DNA of 64,000 bases from Halopseudomonas sabulinigri (GCA_011053055.1 DRHT01000018.1:62001-126000), one strand, 5' to 3'; counted from the first letter of the stretch, positions 10,117 to 19,815 are shown. Notes: generated by a model not told the origin, from the letters alone. Program-made: numbers and translations.

Positions 10117-11049
10117 CTAGTGGTGGCCGGCAGGCTCCTGCTGTACAGGCATTGGTTTTTTACGGCGTTCCATATAAATGGGTACCAGCTGCGCCAGCAG
10201 CATGCCGCCCAGCATCAGCGCGCAACCAAACAGACCACGTGGGCTGAGTGTTTCGCCCAAGATCAGCCAGCCGGCCAGCGCTGCGAATACGGCTTCGAGG
10301 CTGAGGATGATGGCAGCGTGTGAGGTGATCGCATCCTTTTGGGCGACTACTTGCAAAGTGAAGGCTACACCAACGGCCAACACGCCCCCATACAAGATCG
10401 CCGGCAGGGCCTGTTGAATCATTGGCAGATGTATAGGCTCGAAAATCAACGCCAGTATCAGGCTGACTACCGCGCAGACCATAAATTGGACGAAGGACAC
10501 CAAAATGGGATCGTAGCGGCTCGCTAGCGCGCCGACCATGAGTACGTGTATCGCCCAGCAGGCCGCGCCAACCAATTGTAACCAATCCCCAGAGGCCACT
10601 TGAAAGCCAGGCCCCACACTCAGCAGCACCATGCCAACTAATGCCAGCAGGGCGCCAGCCCAAGTGCCTTTATGGGTGCGCATGCCAATGAACAAGCCGA
10701 ACACCGGGACCAGAATGACATAAAGGCCGGTGATAAAGCCGGAATTGGTCACGGTGGTAAACATCAGGCCTATTTGCTGCAGGTTGATGCCCAACGTAAG
10801 GACGCAACCTAGCGCCAGACTACCGAGCAACATCGGCTTGCTAACGCGACTCGGCGTGCCAAGCCTGGCTGGTTTACGCAGTAGCCATATCAGTGGGGCT
10901 ACAGCGATTGCGCCGACCAAAAAGCGCAATCCTGTATAAAGAAAGGGACCGATATGGTCCATCCCCAGGCGCTGAGCGACAAAGGTGCTGCCCCAGATCA
11001 TGGCGGTCAGGAGCATCAGGGCGTCGGCGCGATAGTGGCGAAGATTCAT
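10117..11049 (-). CDS. EamA-family (DMT) transporter
   Basis: About 310 residues with ten predicted hydrophobic segments in two EamA repeats, the drug/metabolite transporter fold of the inner membrane. Family landmarks are IWGSTFVAQRLGMDHIGPF in the first helix pair, the central GFITGLYVILVPVF and the C-terminal LILGETLSPRGLFGCALML. The start was set at the MNLRHYRADALML methionine by comparison with the usual N-terminus; an ATG 30 bp upstream (11079) is possible. Neither has a strong ribosome site. Substrate unknown. It converges on tapT with a 20-bp gap. Confidence 0.82.
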   Translation of the reverse strand: MNLRHYRADALMLLTAMIWGSTFVAQRLGMDHIGPFLYTGLRFLVGAIAVAPLIWLLRKPARLGTPSRVSKPMLLGSLALGCVLTLGINLQQIGLMFTTVTNSGFITGLYVILVPVFGLFIGMRTHKGTWAGALLALVGMVLLSVGPGFQVASGDWLQLVGAACWAIHVLMVGALASRYDPILVSFVQFMVCAVVSLILALIFEPIHLPMIQQALPAILYGGVLAVGVAFTLQVVAQKDAITSHAAIILSLEAVFAALAGWLILGETLSPRGLFGCALMLGGMLLAQLVPIYMERRKKPMPVQQEPAGHH

Positions 11050-11231
11050 TAAGGCAAGCTCGGTAGGAAAAACCGCCATTATCCTGTTTCCGCCAAGGAT
11101 AAAGCCAGATACAGTTGGGCGCGCTTACTGTGCTGTTGTATCGCCAAAGTCGCATTGACGGCAACTGCAGTGACTGGCAGTCTCAGCTTGATACAAAACC
11201 ATAAAAATAACGACTCTTTGGGACAATACGC

Positions 11232-11885
11232 ATGGGTCTTAGTTATGACATTTTGATTGCGGACGATCACCCACTATTTCGCAGCGCACTGCGCCAGGCT
11301 CTTAGCGCTGGTCTTGGCGAAACAATCACCCTCAATGAAGTCGGTAGCATCGACGGGCTTCAGGTTGAACTTGCCAACCGCGCTCACTGGGACCTGGTTT
11401 TGCTTGATCTGAACATGCCGGGTGCTTACGGTTTTTCTGGTTTGGTGCAATTACGAGGTCAGTTTCCACACATCCCCGTTGTGATGATCTCCGCGCAAGA
11501 AGAGTCCTCGGTGGCACGACGCGCCAAAGATTTTGGTGCCAGCGGCTTTATTCCCAAGTCGGCCACGCTGGAAGCCATCCAGGAATCCGTTCAAGCGGTA
11601 TTGGAGGGCGGTGTTTGTTGGCCTTCGGGGCTGGATGATCCCAAGGGCATGACGTCTGAGCAGCAGCAAATCAGCACCCGCGTAGCTAGTCTTACGCCGC
11701 AGCAATTCAGAGTCTTGACCATGGTCTGCGATGGCTTGTTAAACAAGCAGATTGCTTATGAACTGTCTGTTTCTGAAGCCACTATCAAAGCGCACGTAAC
11801 GGCTATCTTTCGCAAACTCGAAGTACGCACACGCACCCAGGCCGCTCTGGCTTTGCAGCAGATGGAACTCAGCAAGATCGGTTAA
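11232..11885 (+). CDS. erdR: NarL/LuxR-family response regulator, ErdR (CrbR)-type
   Basis: 217 residues: a receiver domain (residues 5-125) with the acidic pocket ADDHP, phosphoacceptor D59 in LVLLDLNMPG and K108 in IPKSA, then a LuxR-type helix-turn-helix (about 150-208, LTPQQFRVLTMVCDGLLNKQIA). ErdR in P. aeruginosa and CrbR in related species respond to acetate or ethanol and activate acetyl-CoA synthetase (acs) and alcohol-oxidation genes. The assignment rests on overall resemblance plus the adjacent CrbS-like kinase gene 103 bp downstream on the same strand. Other NarL-type regulators of similar length exist, so the symbol is probable rather than proven. Confidence 0.72.
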   Translation: MGLSYDILIADDHPLFRSALRQALSAGLGETITLNEVGSIDGLQVELANRAHWDLVLLDLNMPGAYGFSGLVQLRGQFPHIPVVMISAQEESSVARRAKDFGASGFIPKSATLEAIQESVQAVLEGGVCWPSGLDDPKGMTSEQQQISTRVASLTPQQFRVLTMVCDGLLNKQIAYELSVSEATIKAHVTAIFRKLEVRTRTQAALALQQMELSKIG

Positions 11886-11988
11886 CCGGATTTGCGTCTA
11901 CGACTGAAGTCTGAGCTTGCGCTGCTGGGCAAAGCTACAACGCGCTGCCAGACTTAGGCTCTATACCGAACGAGATGAATAGCCATTA

Positions 11989-14900
11989 ATGATGCTCTCC
12001 GGCGGCGTGGTCGCCCTGATATTTTTGCTCTATATGGCGCTGCTCTTCGTAATCGCTTTTTGGGGCGACCGCCGCCGCACTGAGCTGAGTCCGCGCCTGC
12101 GAGTTTGGGTATATAGCCTGTCGCTGGCTGTCTGGTGCACCAGCTGGACCTTCTTTGGTGCCGTCGGCATGGCGGCAGACCAACTCTGGGGCTTTCTGCC
12201 TATTTATCTCGGCCCGGTGTTGTTGTTCCTGTTTGGCTCGCGTTTGTATGCGCGCATGATCGCCATCAGCAAACAGGAAAATATCACTTCAATCGCTGAT
12301 TTTATCGCCTCGCGCTACGGTAAGTCCCAGACCCTCGGGGTCGTGGTCTCGCTACTCTGTTTAGTGGCCGTGCTTCCGTATATTGCTTTACAGCTCAAAG
12401 GCATAGTGCTGGGTTATAACTTGCTGAGCGCTGCACCTCTGATCGACGGTGTGCCAATCGACGCCGCCGGTGCTGAAGACACCGCGCTAGTGGTCACTTT
12501 GGTATTAGCGTTGTTTACCGTCTTGTTTGGCACTCGCAGCCTGGATGTAACCGAGCATCATCGGGGCATGATGCTGGCCATTGCCTTTGAGTCGCTGGTC
12601 AAGTTGTTGGCGTTTTTGGCGGTCGGTGTATTCGTTACCTTTGGTTTGTATGGCGGTGCTGTAGAGCTGTTTACCGACGCCAAAAATAACGCCGCTCTGG
12701 CGACCTATTGGCAACAAGATACGCCGGTGCTGAGCCTGTTGTTTCAAACGGTCATCGCGATTCTAGCTTTCGTCTGCCTGCCACGGCAGTTCCAGGTGGC
12801 GGTAGTCGAGAATAGTGAGCCGGGAGACTTACGCTTGGCTCGCTGGGTGTTTCCGGTGTACGTGATTTTGGCGGGACTGTTTGTCATCCCAATCAGTTTG
12901 GCAGGGCAGATGACGCTGGGCTCAGGCCTCTCAGCTGATTCTTATGTTATCAGCCTGCCGCTGCTGCAAGGTCACCCCGAGTTGGCGATGCTGGCCTTTC
13001 TCGGTGGCGCCTCGGCGGCTTCAGGCATGGTGATTGTTGCGGCTATCGCGCTTAGCACCATGGTTTCGAACGATGTGGTGTTGCCCGTGCTACTGCGTAG
13101 CAAAACGCGCCCGGAGCACTCTTACGAGCAGTTTCGCGGTTGGCTGCTGAATGTACGCCGCACCAGTATCCTGATCATCCTGCTGCTCGCTTATGTGGTT
13201 TACCGCCTAATCGGTTCGGATACCAGCTTAGCCAGTATCGGTCAGGTTGCCTTTGCGGCCATCGCCCAGCTGGCGCCGGCGATGTTTGGCGCGTTGTTCT
13301 GGAAGCAAGCGAATCGTACGGGCGTGCTCGCAGGCTTGCTGGTGGGTGTGAGCTTTTGGTTGTACTTGCTTGTGCTACCGCTGGTGGGTGCTGGCTTGAA
13401 CTGGCAGGTTACTAGCCTACCCTTGGTGGAGGGGATGCGGGGAGCCGCGCTGCGCTGGGATTTGGATGTATTAACCCTGGGTAGCCTGATGGCGCTGACC
13501 TGCAATTTTGCTGCTTTTGTCGGCGGCTCATTATTCAGCCGAACCCGCGTTTTGGAACATTGGCAGGCCAGCCGGTTTGTCAGCCAGGACGCGCAGCCCT
13601 GGAGCGACAGCCCGAGCCGTGTGCTGCTGCGCGTCAGGCTGGATGATCTACTTGAGTTGGCGGCGCGGTTCGTCGGCAGTGAGCGCGCCGAATCCAGTTT
13701 TGATGCCTACGCACAAAGCCAGGGTGGCGCCTTCTCGGGCAGTCAGACGGCGGATTCCGGTTGGATAACCCTGACCGAACGCATGCTGGCCGGTGTGTTA
13801 GGTGCTTCCTCGGCGCGTATCGTCGTCAAGGCGGCCATTGAAGGTCGCGATATGCAATTCGACGATGTGGTGCGCATCGTTGATGAAGCCTCCGAAGTGC
13901 TGCAATTCAATCGTGGTCTGCTGCAAGGCGCTATTGAGAACATTACCCAAGGCATTAGTGTGGTCGATAAATCGCTGCGCTTGGTGGCTTGGAATTACCG
14001 TTATTTGGAGATGTTCGAGTATCCCGAAGGTTTAATCATCATCGGCCGACCGATCGCCGACATCATTATGCACAACGCACAACGTGGGCTTTGTGGGCCG
14101 GGTGATCCGCAAACCCACGTGGATAAGCGCATCGACTGGATGCGCCAGGGCACGGCGCATCGCTCGGAGCGGATGTTTCCCAACGGCAGCGTGATCGAAA
14201 TCATCGGCAACCCGATGCCCGGTGGCGGCTTTGTTATGAGCTTCACCGATATATCAGACTTTCGTAACGCCGAAAAGGGGTTGCAGGAGGCCAACGAGAG
14301 CCTTGAACAACGCGTGGCTGAACGCACGCAGGAACTATCGACGCTCAACCAGGCACTGCTGCAGGCTAAGGCCCAGACCGAGCGGGCCAGCCAATCCAAG
14401 AGTCGTTTTCTCACCGCCGTGAGCCATGATCTGATGCAGCCATTGAACGCAGCTCGGTTGTTTTCTGCGTCTTTGTCGCATCAGCAGGGACTGCCGGGCG
14501 AAGCGCCGCAACTGGTACGCCACCTCGACAGCGCCTTGAGTTCAGCGGAAGAATTGATTACGGATCTACTGGATATCTCGCGCCTTGAAGCCGGTCGCGT
14601 CACGCCGGAGCTGAGCGATTTTGCGCTGAGCGCACTGATTGAGCCGTTGCGCATAGAGTTCAGCGCATTGGCGGTGGAGCAGGGCATAGATCTGCGCGTT
14701 CACCCCAGTCACTTGCGGGTACGCTCGGATATTCGGTTGTTGCGCCGCGTGCTGCAAAACTTTCTGACTAATGCTTTCCGCTATGCCAGCTCCGCAAGGG
14801 TGGTATTCGGTGTTCGCTTGCAACAAAACACGGTGCGCCTGGAGGTATGGGATCAGGGGCCGGGCATCGCAGAGGACAAACTACAGGTGATATTTGAAGA

Positions 14901-15486
14901 ATTTCAGCGCCTGGACAGCCACCGTACTCATGCGGAGAAAGGTTTGGGTCTGGGTCTGGCGATCGCCGATGGGCTATGCCGTGTGCTCGGGCATCCGCTT
15001 AACGTACGTTCCTGGCCGGGCAAGGGCAGCGTGTTCAGTGTCACCGTGCCTATTGCTCAGCAAGGCCGCCTGAGCCGTCCTGCAGATCTTGTCATTGAGA
15101 ACCAGCCTGAGCTGCAGGGAGCGCCGGTGCTGTGCATCGATAACGAAAGCAGCATTCTTGCCGGCATGCAGAGTCTGCTTGGTCGCTGGCATTGCCAGGT
15201 TGAGGTGGCGCGCAATAGGGACGAAGTGCGCGCGGTGCTGGAGAGGGGCTTTATGCCGCAGCTGGTATTGGTGGATTACCACTTGGATGCAGGCGATACC
15301 GGCACCCAGCTGATGGTTTGGTTACGCGAGCTGCTGGGTGCTGACTTGCCCGGGGTAGTGATCAGCGCAGATGGACGTCAGGAGCTAATCAGCCAGATCG
15401 AGATAGCGAATCTCGAATACCTACCCAAACCCGTTAAGCCTGCTGCCTTACGGGCGTTGATCAGCCGCTATATCGCATTGGCCTGA
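11989..15486 (+). CDS. crbS: Hybrid histidine kinase with an N-terminal sodium:solute symporter domain (CrbS/MxtR type)
   Basis: 1165 residues. The first roughly 500 residues are a 13-helix SSS transporter-like domain (LLFVIAFWGDRRRTELS, TSWTFFGAVGMAADQLWG, YGKSQTLGVVVS). A PAS segment (about 645-755), a coiled linker EQRVAERTQELSTLN, a HisKA domain with H813 in AVSHDLMQPLNAAR, an HATPase (N box FLTNAFRYA, G box GLGLGLAIADGL) and a C-terminal receiver with D1096 (VLVDYHLDAG) follow. CrbS-type kinases sense a substrate linked to acetate metabolism and phosphorylate CrbR/ErdR to control acs. Here sensor and regulator genes are neighbours and may be co-transcribed. Both phosphoacceptors are intact. 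Other SSS-kinases such as CbrA lack the terminal receiver. Confidence 0.78.
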   Translation: MMLSGGVVALIFLLYMALLFVIAFWGDRRRTELSPRLRVWVYSLSLAVWCTSWTFFGAVGMAADQLWGFLPIYLGPVLLFLFGSRLYARMIAISKQENITSIADFIASRYGKSQTLGVVVSLLCLVAVLPYIALQLKGIVLGYNLLSAAPLIDGVPIDAAGAEDTALVVTLVLALFTVLFGTRSLDVTEHHRGMMLAIAFESLVKLLAFLAVGVFVTFGLYGGAVELFTDAKNNAALATYWQQDTPVLSLLFQTVIAILAFVCLPRQFQVAVVENSEPGDLRLARWVFPVYVILAGLFVIPISLAGQMTLGSGLSADSYVISLPLLQGHPELAMLAFLGGASAASGMVIVAAIALSTMVSNDVVLPVLLRSKTRPEHSYEQFRGWLLNVRRTSILIILLLAYVVYRLIGSDTSLASIGQVAFAAIAQLAPAMFGALFWKQANRTGVLAGLLVGVSFWLYLLVLPLVGAGLNWQVTSLPLVEGMRGAALRWDLDVLTLGSLMALTCNFAAFVGGSLFSRTRVLEHWQASRFVSQDAQPWSDSPSRVLLRVRLDDLLELAARFVGSERAESSFDAYAQSQGGAFSGSQTADSGWITLTERMLAGVLGASSARIVVKAAIEGRDMQFDDVVRIVDEASEVLQFNRGLLQGAIENITQGISVVDKSLRLVAWNYRYLEMFEYPEGLIIIGRPIADIIMHNAQRGLCGPGDPQTHVDKRIDWMRQGTAHRSERMFPNGSVIEIIGNPMPGGGFVMSFTDISDFRNAEKGLQEANESLEQRVAERTQELSTLNQALLQAKAQTERASQSKSRFLTAVSHDLMQPLNAARLFSASLSHQQGLPGEAPQLVRHLDSALSSAEELITDLLDISRLEAGRVTPELSDFALSALIEPLRIEFSALAVEQGIDLRVHPSHLRVRSDIRLLRRVLQNFLTNAFRYASSARVVFGVRLQQNTVRLEVWDQGPGIAEDKLQVIFEEFQRLDSHRTHAEKGLGLGLAIADGLCRVLGHPLNVRSWPGKGSVFSVTVPIAQQGRLSRPADLVIENQPELQGAPVLCIDNESSILAGMQSLLGRWHCQVEVARNRDEVRAVLERGFMPQLVLVDYHLDAGDTGTQLMVWLRELLGADLPGVVISADGRQELISQIEIANLEYLPKPVKPAALRALISRYIALA

Positions 15487-15605
15487 AGCAACTGTTGCTG
15501 TCCAACTGTACCTTGTGAGCACTGTCGACAAGGGTTAGGGTGCAGGCCTTTATCCTGCCCCATTAAGGGTCTGCAGTTTTTTTCAGGTAACGGGTTCTTC
15601 CGCTT

Positions 15606-16340
15606 ATGTCTGCTCATCTCAAAGCCTTTGCCTGCGGCGCGCGCGATACCTTGCCGATGCTGTTGGGCGCACTGCCGTTTGGCATCATCTTCGGCACTTT
15701 GGCGATTGCCTCGGGTTTGTCGATGCCAGCGACTCTGCTTATGTCAGCTTTGGTCTTTGCCGGCTCAGCGCAGTTCATTGCGGTCAGCTTGGTGGCTTCC
15801 GGCGCCGGATTAGCGGTATTGCTAGCCACCACCTTGATCGTCAACTTACGTCACATGCTCTATAGCGCCAGCCTGCTGCCTTACGTGCGGCAGCTCTCGC
15901 CACGCTGGAAGGTGCCGTTGGCATTCTGGTTGACCGATGAGACCTACGCCGTGGTGCATCGGCATTACTTAGATGCCAATGCTTCGAACGAGCATAAACA
16001 CTGGTACTTCCTTGGCTCCTGTTTAGCGATGTATAGCAACTGGTTCGTCTGTACCTTGATAGGCGCGCTGCTGGGTAGCTCGTTGCCCGGAATGGCCGGC
16101 TGGGGATTGGACTTTGCCATGGTGGCGACCTTTATCGGCATCGTCGTGCCCTTGTTGCGCACCTGCCCTATGTTGTTGTCTGCTGTTGTTGCCGCCGTGG
16201 TGGCGGTCGCGGCGAATGGATTGCCTTACAAGCTGGGCCTGATGCTGGCCGCATTGGCGGGGGTTATTGCTGGGGTGTTGGCTGAACGTTGGAGCCTTGA
16301 GTCGGGCAAGCTGACTGGGGGTGTAGATGAGCCTGTTTGA
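15606..16340 (+). CDS. azlC: AzlC family branched-chain amino acid exporter, large subunit
   Basis: 244 residues with about seven membrane segments. AzlC with AzlD exports branched-chain amino acids and analogues across the inner membrane. Conserved features are the N-terminal RDTLPMLLGALPFGIIFG, the FAGSAQFIAVSL helix, the VNLRHMLYSASLLPYV segment and LTDETYAVV. The 3' end overlaps azlD by 14 bp, so the two are translationally coupled. Many family members have a broader or unknown substrate range; the partner arrangement is the strongest evidence. Confidence 0.88.
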   Translation: MSAHLKAFACGARDTLPMLLGALPFGIIFGTLAIASGLSMPATLLMSALVFAGSAQFIAVSLVASGAGLAVLLATTLIVNLRHMLYSASLLPYVRQLSPRWKVPLAFWLTDETYAVVHRHYLDANASNEHKHWYFLGSCLAMYSNWFVCTLIGALLGSSLPGMAGWGLDFAMVATFIGIVVPLLRTCPMLLSAVVAAVVAVAANGLPYKLGLMLAALAGVIAGVLAERWSLESGKLTGGVDEPV

Positions 16341-16653
16341 GATTGCTTTGATTGGCGGTATGGCGCTGATTACCTTCAGCATCCGTTATGGGCTATTTGC
16401 GGTAGGTCACCGGGTGCGTTTCAACCCGCTGGTGAGTCGTGCGCTGACTTATGTTCCGGTGGCGGTGCTCACCGCGATCATTGCCCCAGCTATGCTGCTG
16501 CCTGGCGATGGCAGCTGGCAGCTGTCGTGGCAAAACGCCTATCTGATTGGCGGTATCGCCGCCATTTTGATCGCCGCGCTATCGCGCAATCTGCTGGCGA
16601 CCATCTTCGGCGGCATGCTGGTGTTCTTTCTTTGGCGCTGGCTGCTCGCTTAG
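16327..16653 (+). CDS. azlD: AzlD family small subunit
   Basis: 108 residues with four hydrophobic segments, the usual size of AzlD. It begins inside the end of azlC (14-bp overlap). The ITFSIRYGLFAVGHRVRF and RALTYVPVAVLTAIIAPAMLL segments are typical. It is required with AzlC for export in B. subtilis. The stop lies 17 bp from the convergent MFS gene. Confidence 0.86.
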   Translation: MSLFEIALIGGMALITFSIRYGLFAVGHRVRFNPLVSRALTYVPVAVLTAIIAPAMLLPGDGSWQLSWQNAYLIGGIAAILIAALSRNLLATIFGGMLVFFLWRWLLA

Positions 16654-16669
16654 CGAATCAAAGATTCGG

Positions 16670-17896
16670 TTACCAGAGCGAGACGCGTTTGGTGCCGATT
16701 GCCACCAGTAGCAAGCTCAGTGCTGCCGCTGAAATAATGGTAGTAAAGCCGATCACAGTAGGCGCAAAGCCGATCCAGTCGCTCACGAAACCTACACCCA
16801 GTACGACTGTAGCCATGGTCAGATAGGCCAATAGATAGAACGCCGAGATGATCCCACCCCGTAAATGCGGTGGCGCCACGCTACTAATTGAGGCAATCGC
16901 GACTACGCCAGTCGCACCGGCGCCGCCAGCGGTAGCCAGAGTAGCCAGGGTGAACATCCAGGGCGAGCTGGTCATGACTGCCGCAGCCATAACGCCTAGC
17001 CCTAATATCAGAGTCGTTGGCCCGACGATCAGCATGCGGTCGACTGGCTGACGCTGGCAGGCAAACTGGCTAAACCCGGCCATCAACTGCCAAGCCGCTG
17101 CAAAGAGACCGGCGTTGGCTCGGTCACTGATGCCGATCAGCTTGGTTGCCAGCGATGGGCCTAACGAGGCATACAGACTGCCGGTCGACCAGGCCAGGCA
17201 GATAGCAGCGGCAGAAAAGGCAAAAGCACCCAACAACTCGCGCGGCACTTTGACCGGCGTCGGCCGCCAAGAGCGCCAACGGAACTCCGGATGACGTTGG
17301 CCAATATGTGAGGGCCAGGGCGCGGTGCAAAGCAAAGCAATGGTCGCGAGCGTCAATCCGATAGTCACCATGAACGGCCAACTCAATGCGCCGGGTCCCC
17401 ACTTGAGAGCCAGTGAGCTAACCGTCGGGCCGGCAAAGGCGCCCAGCGTGAAGAACAGCGCTGATAACGTCGCGGCGCGGGTCCAGTTCTCATTAGGTTC
17501 CAGTTCAATCAGCGCGGCAGAGGCGGCGCCGGTCACTATGCCGGTGCCGATGCCGGTCAGCACGCGTGCTGCGCCGAGCGAGTAAATGTCAGTGGCCAGC
17601 AGAAAGGTAATCGCACCTGCCATGATGAACAGCAAACCGGGGACCATCATCTGCCGTCGGCCGAGTCTGTCCGACAACGCGCCCAAGGTTAGCAGCGTGC
17701 TGACCACGCCCAGCACGTAGATGGAGAACACCGCGGTCAGGGCTGTAGAGGAAAAGCCCCATTTGGCCTGCCAGACCGAATACAAGGGTGTGGGCAGGTT
17801 GGACGCAAAAATGGTGGTGAAGATAGCCATCAGCGCTGCCGACATCGCTAATGCGCGACTATCCTTCGCCTCTGTGGTTTGTCTTACGCCCGCCAT
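16670..17896 (-). CDS. Major facilitator superfamily transporter
   Basis: 408 residues with 12 predicted membrane segments. The cytoplasmic loop motif GALSDRLGRRQMMVPGL after helix 2 is the MFS signature, and a related GVGFVSDWIGFAP occurs late in the protein. The ATG at 17896 follows AGGGGTGAG at good spacing; a GTG three codons earlier overlaps that site and is less likely. The drug/sugar-efflux-like N-terminus suggests an exporter, but no substrate can be assigned. It is a single gene, convergent with azlD and followed upstream by an unrelated minus-strand gene. Confidence 0.82.
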   Translation of the reverse strand: MAGVRQTTEAKDSRALAMSAALMAIFTTIFASNLPTPLYSVWQAKWGFSSTALTAVFSIYVLGVVSTLLTLGALSDRLGRRQMMVPGLLFIMAGAITFLLATDIYSLGAARVLTGIGTGIVTGAASAALIELEPNENWTRAATLSALFFTLGAFAGPTVSSLALKWGPGALSWPFMVTIGLTLATIALLCTAPWPSHIGQRHPEFRWRSWRPTPVKVPRELLGAFAFSAAAICLAWSTGSLYASLGPSLATKLIGISDRANAGLFAAAWQLMAGFSQFACQRQPVDRMLIVGPTTLILGLGVMAAAVMTSSPWMFTLATLATAGGAGATGVVAIASISSVAPPHLRGGIISAFYLLAYLTMATVVLGVGFVSDWIGFAPTVIGFTTIISAAALSLLLVAIGTKRVSLW

Positions 17897-17967
17897 GTTT
17901 CTCACCCCTAGTATAAAAGAGCGGCATTATTGCAAAGAACCACCTTCAATGGGCGATGGTTATTGCA

Positions 17968-19032
17968 TCACCGTTGCTGATGAGGCGGCAGTGAGAGGGG
18001 CGCCGCCAAATCGCTCAGGGAGATCGCATAATGGGCGTCCAGCGCTCTCTCCGCTAGCGCTTGCAGCTGCGATAGCTCGGCTGGCGGAGTCGGCCACAGC
18101 TGGGTGTGCTCAATCAAACGCGCATCCTCGCCTTCCGTCAGTTGTTCGGCTAGGGCAAAGCGAAACGGGTGATAGCCGGTCATGCCCAGTCGCAGGTCAG
18201 TGGCTACCCACTGTTGCTCGATCAGGTCAAAGCGCAGCCGGTCGCCGGTAAACCAGCGCAGCCGTTCATATTGAGTGGAGCCCGTCAGAATCTGGTCTGC
18301 TTCGCTGGCGTGTCGCGGCAAAGCAATCAGCCTTGGTGGCTCGCTGTCCAACCAACTCACCAATCCTTCGTAGTATTGGTCGCCATCGATTGCCATCACC
18401 CGCCAAAGCACGGTGTTGAACGGCGTGGGGGAGCTGAAGGTCGTTTGCGCTTCTATATGCTGAGCTTGTAATGCCTGTTGCAGCTGTGACTCGGCCATCC
18501 ACTTACCGCCCAGTGTGCTAGCAAGATAAAGGCTGCTTAGCGCCAGACCGGCATATTGCCAACGTAACCCCGTACGCTGCAGGCCGATCGTTAAGCCAAT
18601 TAGCATCGCCAGTAACAGCGGCAGGGTATACAGCGGATCAATAATAAAGATGCTGGAGATGGCGACGGGTGGGGTATCTAGCGGCCAGAACAGTTGCGTA
18701 CCGTAACTGGTAAAGCTGTCCAGCAAAGGGTGGGTACAGAGTACCAACGCCAGCGTGGCGAGCAATCTTCCGGCGCTGTACTGAGCGGGCGGCCCAAAAC
18801 GGCGGATGACCAGTGTCATTGCTAGCGCTAATGCGCCAAGCACAAACAGCGAATGGCTGAAGCCGCGGTGATAGGTCATGTCGGCCACGGCATCGCCGTA
18901 ATCAAGCAACACATCCATATCCGGCAGAGTCGCCAGTGCCGCACCGTACAGGAGAGCCTTGCGGCCCTGCCAACGGCCCAGCATGGCACCCTGTATAGAG
19001 GCGCCCAATACGATTTGGGTAACTGAATCCAA
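17968..19032 (-). CDS. Membrane-bound metal-dependent hydrolase, YdjM/YbcI family
   Basis: 354 residues. The N-terminal half matches the LexA-binding inner-membrane hydrolase family (PF04307): it starts DSVTQIVLGA, has the metal-ligand pattern LPDMDVLLDY and YHRGFSHSLFVLG (residues about 35-63), and CTHPLLDSFTSYGTQLFWP near residue 105. Four or five hydrophobic segments follow, then a soluble C-terminal domain of about 160 residues. The start is TTG, supported by GGAG 8 nt upstream and by family alignment of the first residues. E. coli YdjM is SOS-induced, but no LexA box is seen here. Enzymatic activity of the family is not proven. Confidence 0.8.
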   Translation of the reverse strand: MDSVTQIVLGASIQGAMLGRWQGRKALLYGAALATLPDMDVLLDYGDAVADMTYHRGFSHSLFVLGALALAMTLVIRRFGPPAQYSAGRLLATLALVLCTHPLLDSFTSYGTQLFWPLDTPPVAISSIFIIDPLYTLPLLLAMLIGLTIGLQRTGLRWQYAGLALSSLYLASTLGGKWMAESQLQQALQAQHIEAQTTFSSPTPFNTVLWRVMAIDGDQYYEGLVSWLDSEPPRLIALPRHASEADQILTGSTQYERLRWFTGDRLRFDLIEQQWVATDLRLGMTGYHPFRFALAEQLTEGEDARLIEHTQLWPTPPAELSQLQALAERALDAHYAISLSDLAAPLSLPPHQQR

Positions 19033-19070
19033 TGCTGTATCTCCGCGAATGGCAGGCTACAGCCTAATGC

Positions 19071-19094
19071 AAAAACGCCGTGCAGAGCACGGCG
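19071..19094 (-). terminator. Terminator after the crotonase gene
   Basis: On the minus strand: CGCCGTGC, loop TCT, GCACGGCG (19076-19094), followed by five T. It lies 28 bp after the stop of the crotonase gene. Confidence 0.85.
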
Positions 19095-19122
19095 TAATCG
19101 ATTCGCTTTATTACCGGTCAGC

Positions 19123-19815
19123 TCAAGACAGGCTGTGCTGCTTATCCAGCTCAATGGAGCTATCCAGCAATTCCAAAAGCGCCTTACGGGTTTTTAGCTT
19201 GGTATTGCGGTGCGCGGTCATGTTCAGGCCAGCAAGCTGCTTGGCCATCGCCATTGCAGTCGCCTCCAGCTCTTCAGCGGGTACTACCTTATCAAGGAAG
19301 CCAGCGTCCACGGCATCGGCCGGATCAAACATTTCAGCGTTGATTACCGAGCGGTTGAAGGCGCTGGGCGTCAGCCGCGCACGAGCCAGCTCAATGCCCA
19401 CATGATGCATGGTCATGCCGATCTGCACTTCGTTCAGGCCAATCTTGAATGGGCCTTCAACGCCCAGACGGTAGTCGGAAGACAACAGCAAGAAAGCACC
19501 CTTGGCTACCGCGTGACCGGTGCACACGGTGATAACCGGGAAGGGGTGTGACAGCATGCGACGCGCCAGCGTAGAGCCGGTGGCAACCAGCGCCTTGGCC
19601 GCATCAGCGCCAGAGGTCATGACCTTGAGATCATAGCCGCCAGACAGAATGCCCGGCTTGCCGCTCAGGATTACCACGGCGCGATCTTTCTCCGCTTGAT
19701 CCAGCGCCGCATTCAGCGCCGCCACCATATCCGGCGAAACGGCATTCACCTTGCCATTGTCCATACCCAGATGGGCGATGCCGTCGGCAAAACGATAGGA
19801 AACCAGGTCACTCAT
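19123..19815 (-). CDS. Crotonase/enoyl-CoA hydratase family protein
   Basis: 230 residues, the single-domain crotonase fold. It has the oxyanion-hole regions ILSGGYDLKVM (residues about 55-65) and AVAKGAFLLLSSDYRLG (about 103-119), and a GLNEVQIGM segment. Classical hydratases have Glu at both catalytic positions; the EVQIGM glutamate is present while the first is replaced (AVAKGAF), so substrate and reaction are uncertain. GAGG precedes the ATG. It is monocistronic, ended by a strong terminator. Confidence 0.83.
   Translation of the reverse strand: MSDLVSYRFADGIAHLGMDNGKVNAVSPDMVAALNAALDQAEKDRAVVILSGKPGILSGGYDLKVMTSGADAAKALVATGSTLARRMLSHPFPVITVCTGHAVAKGAFLLLSSDYRLGVEGPFKIGLNEVQIGMTMHHVGIELARARLTPSAFNRSVINAEMFDPADAVDAGFLDKVVPAEELEATAMAMAKQLAGLNMTAHRNTKLKTRKALLELLDSSIELDKQHSLS

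Noticed and set aside
15487..15605. Terminator or riboswitch between the CrbS-like kinase gene and azlC
   Set aside because: A bulged GGGTGCAGG/CCTGCCCC stem at 15538-15561 has no T run directly after it, and the T run at 15577 follows no stem; too weak to list.
19020..19075. LexA-like words upstream of the YdjM-type gene
   Set aside because: CTGTAT and CTACAG are present but not as CTG-N10-CAG; the spacing is wrong, so no SOS box is claimed.
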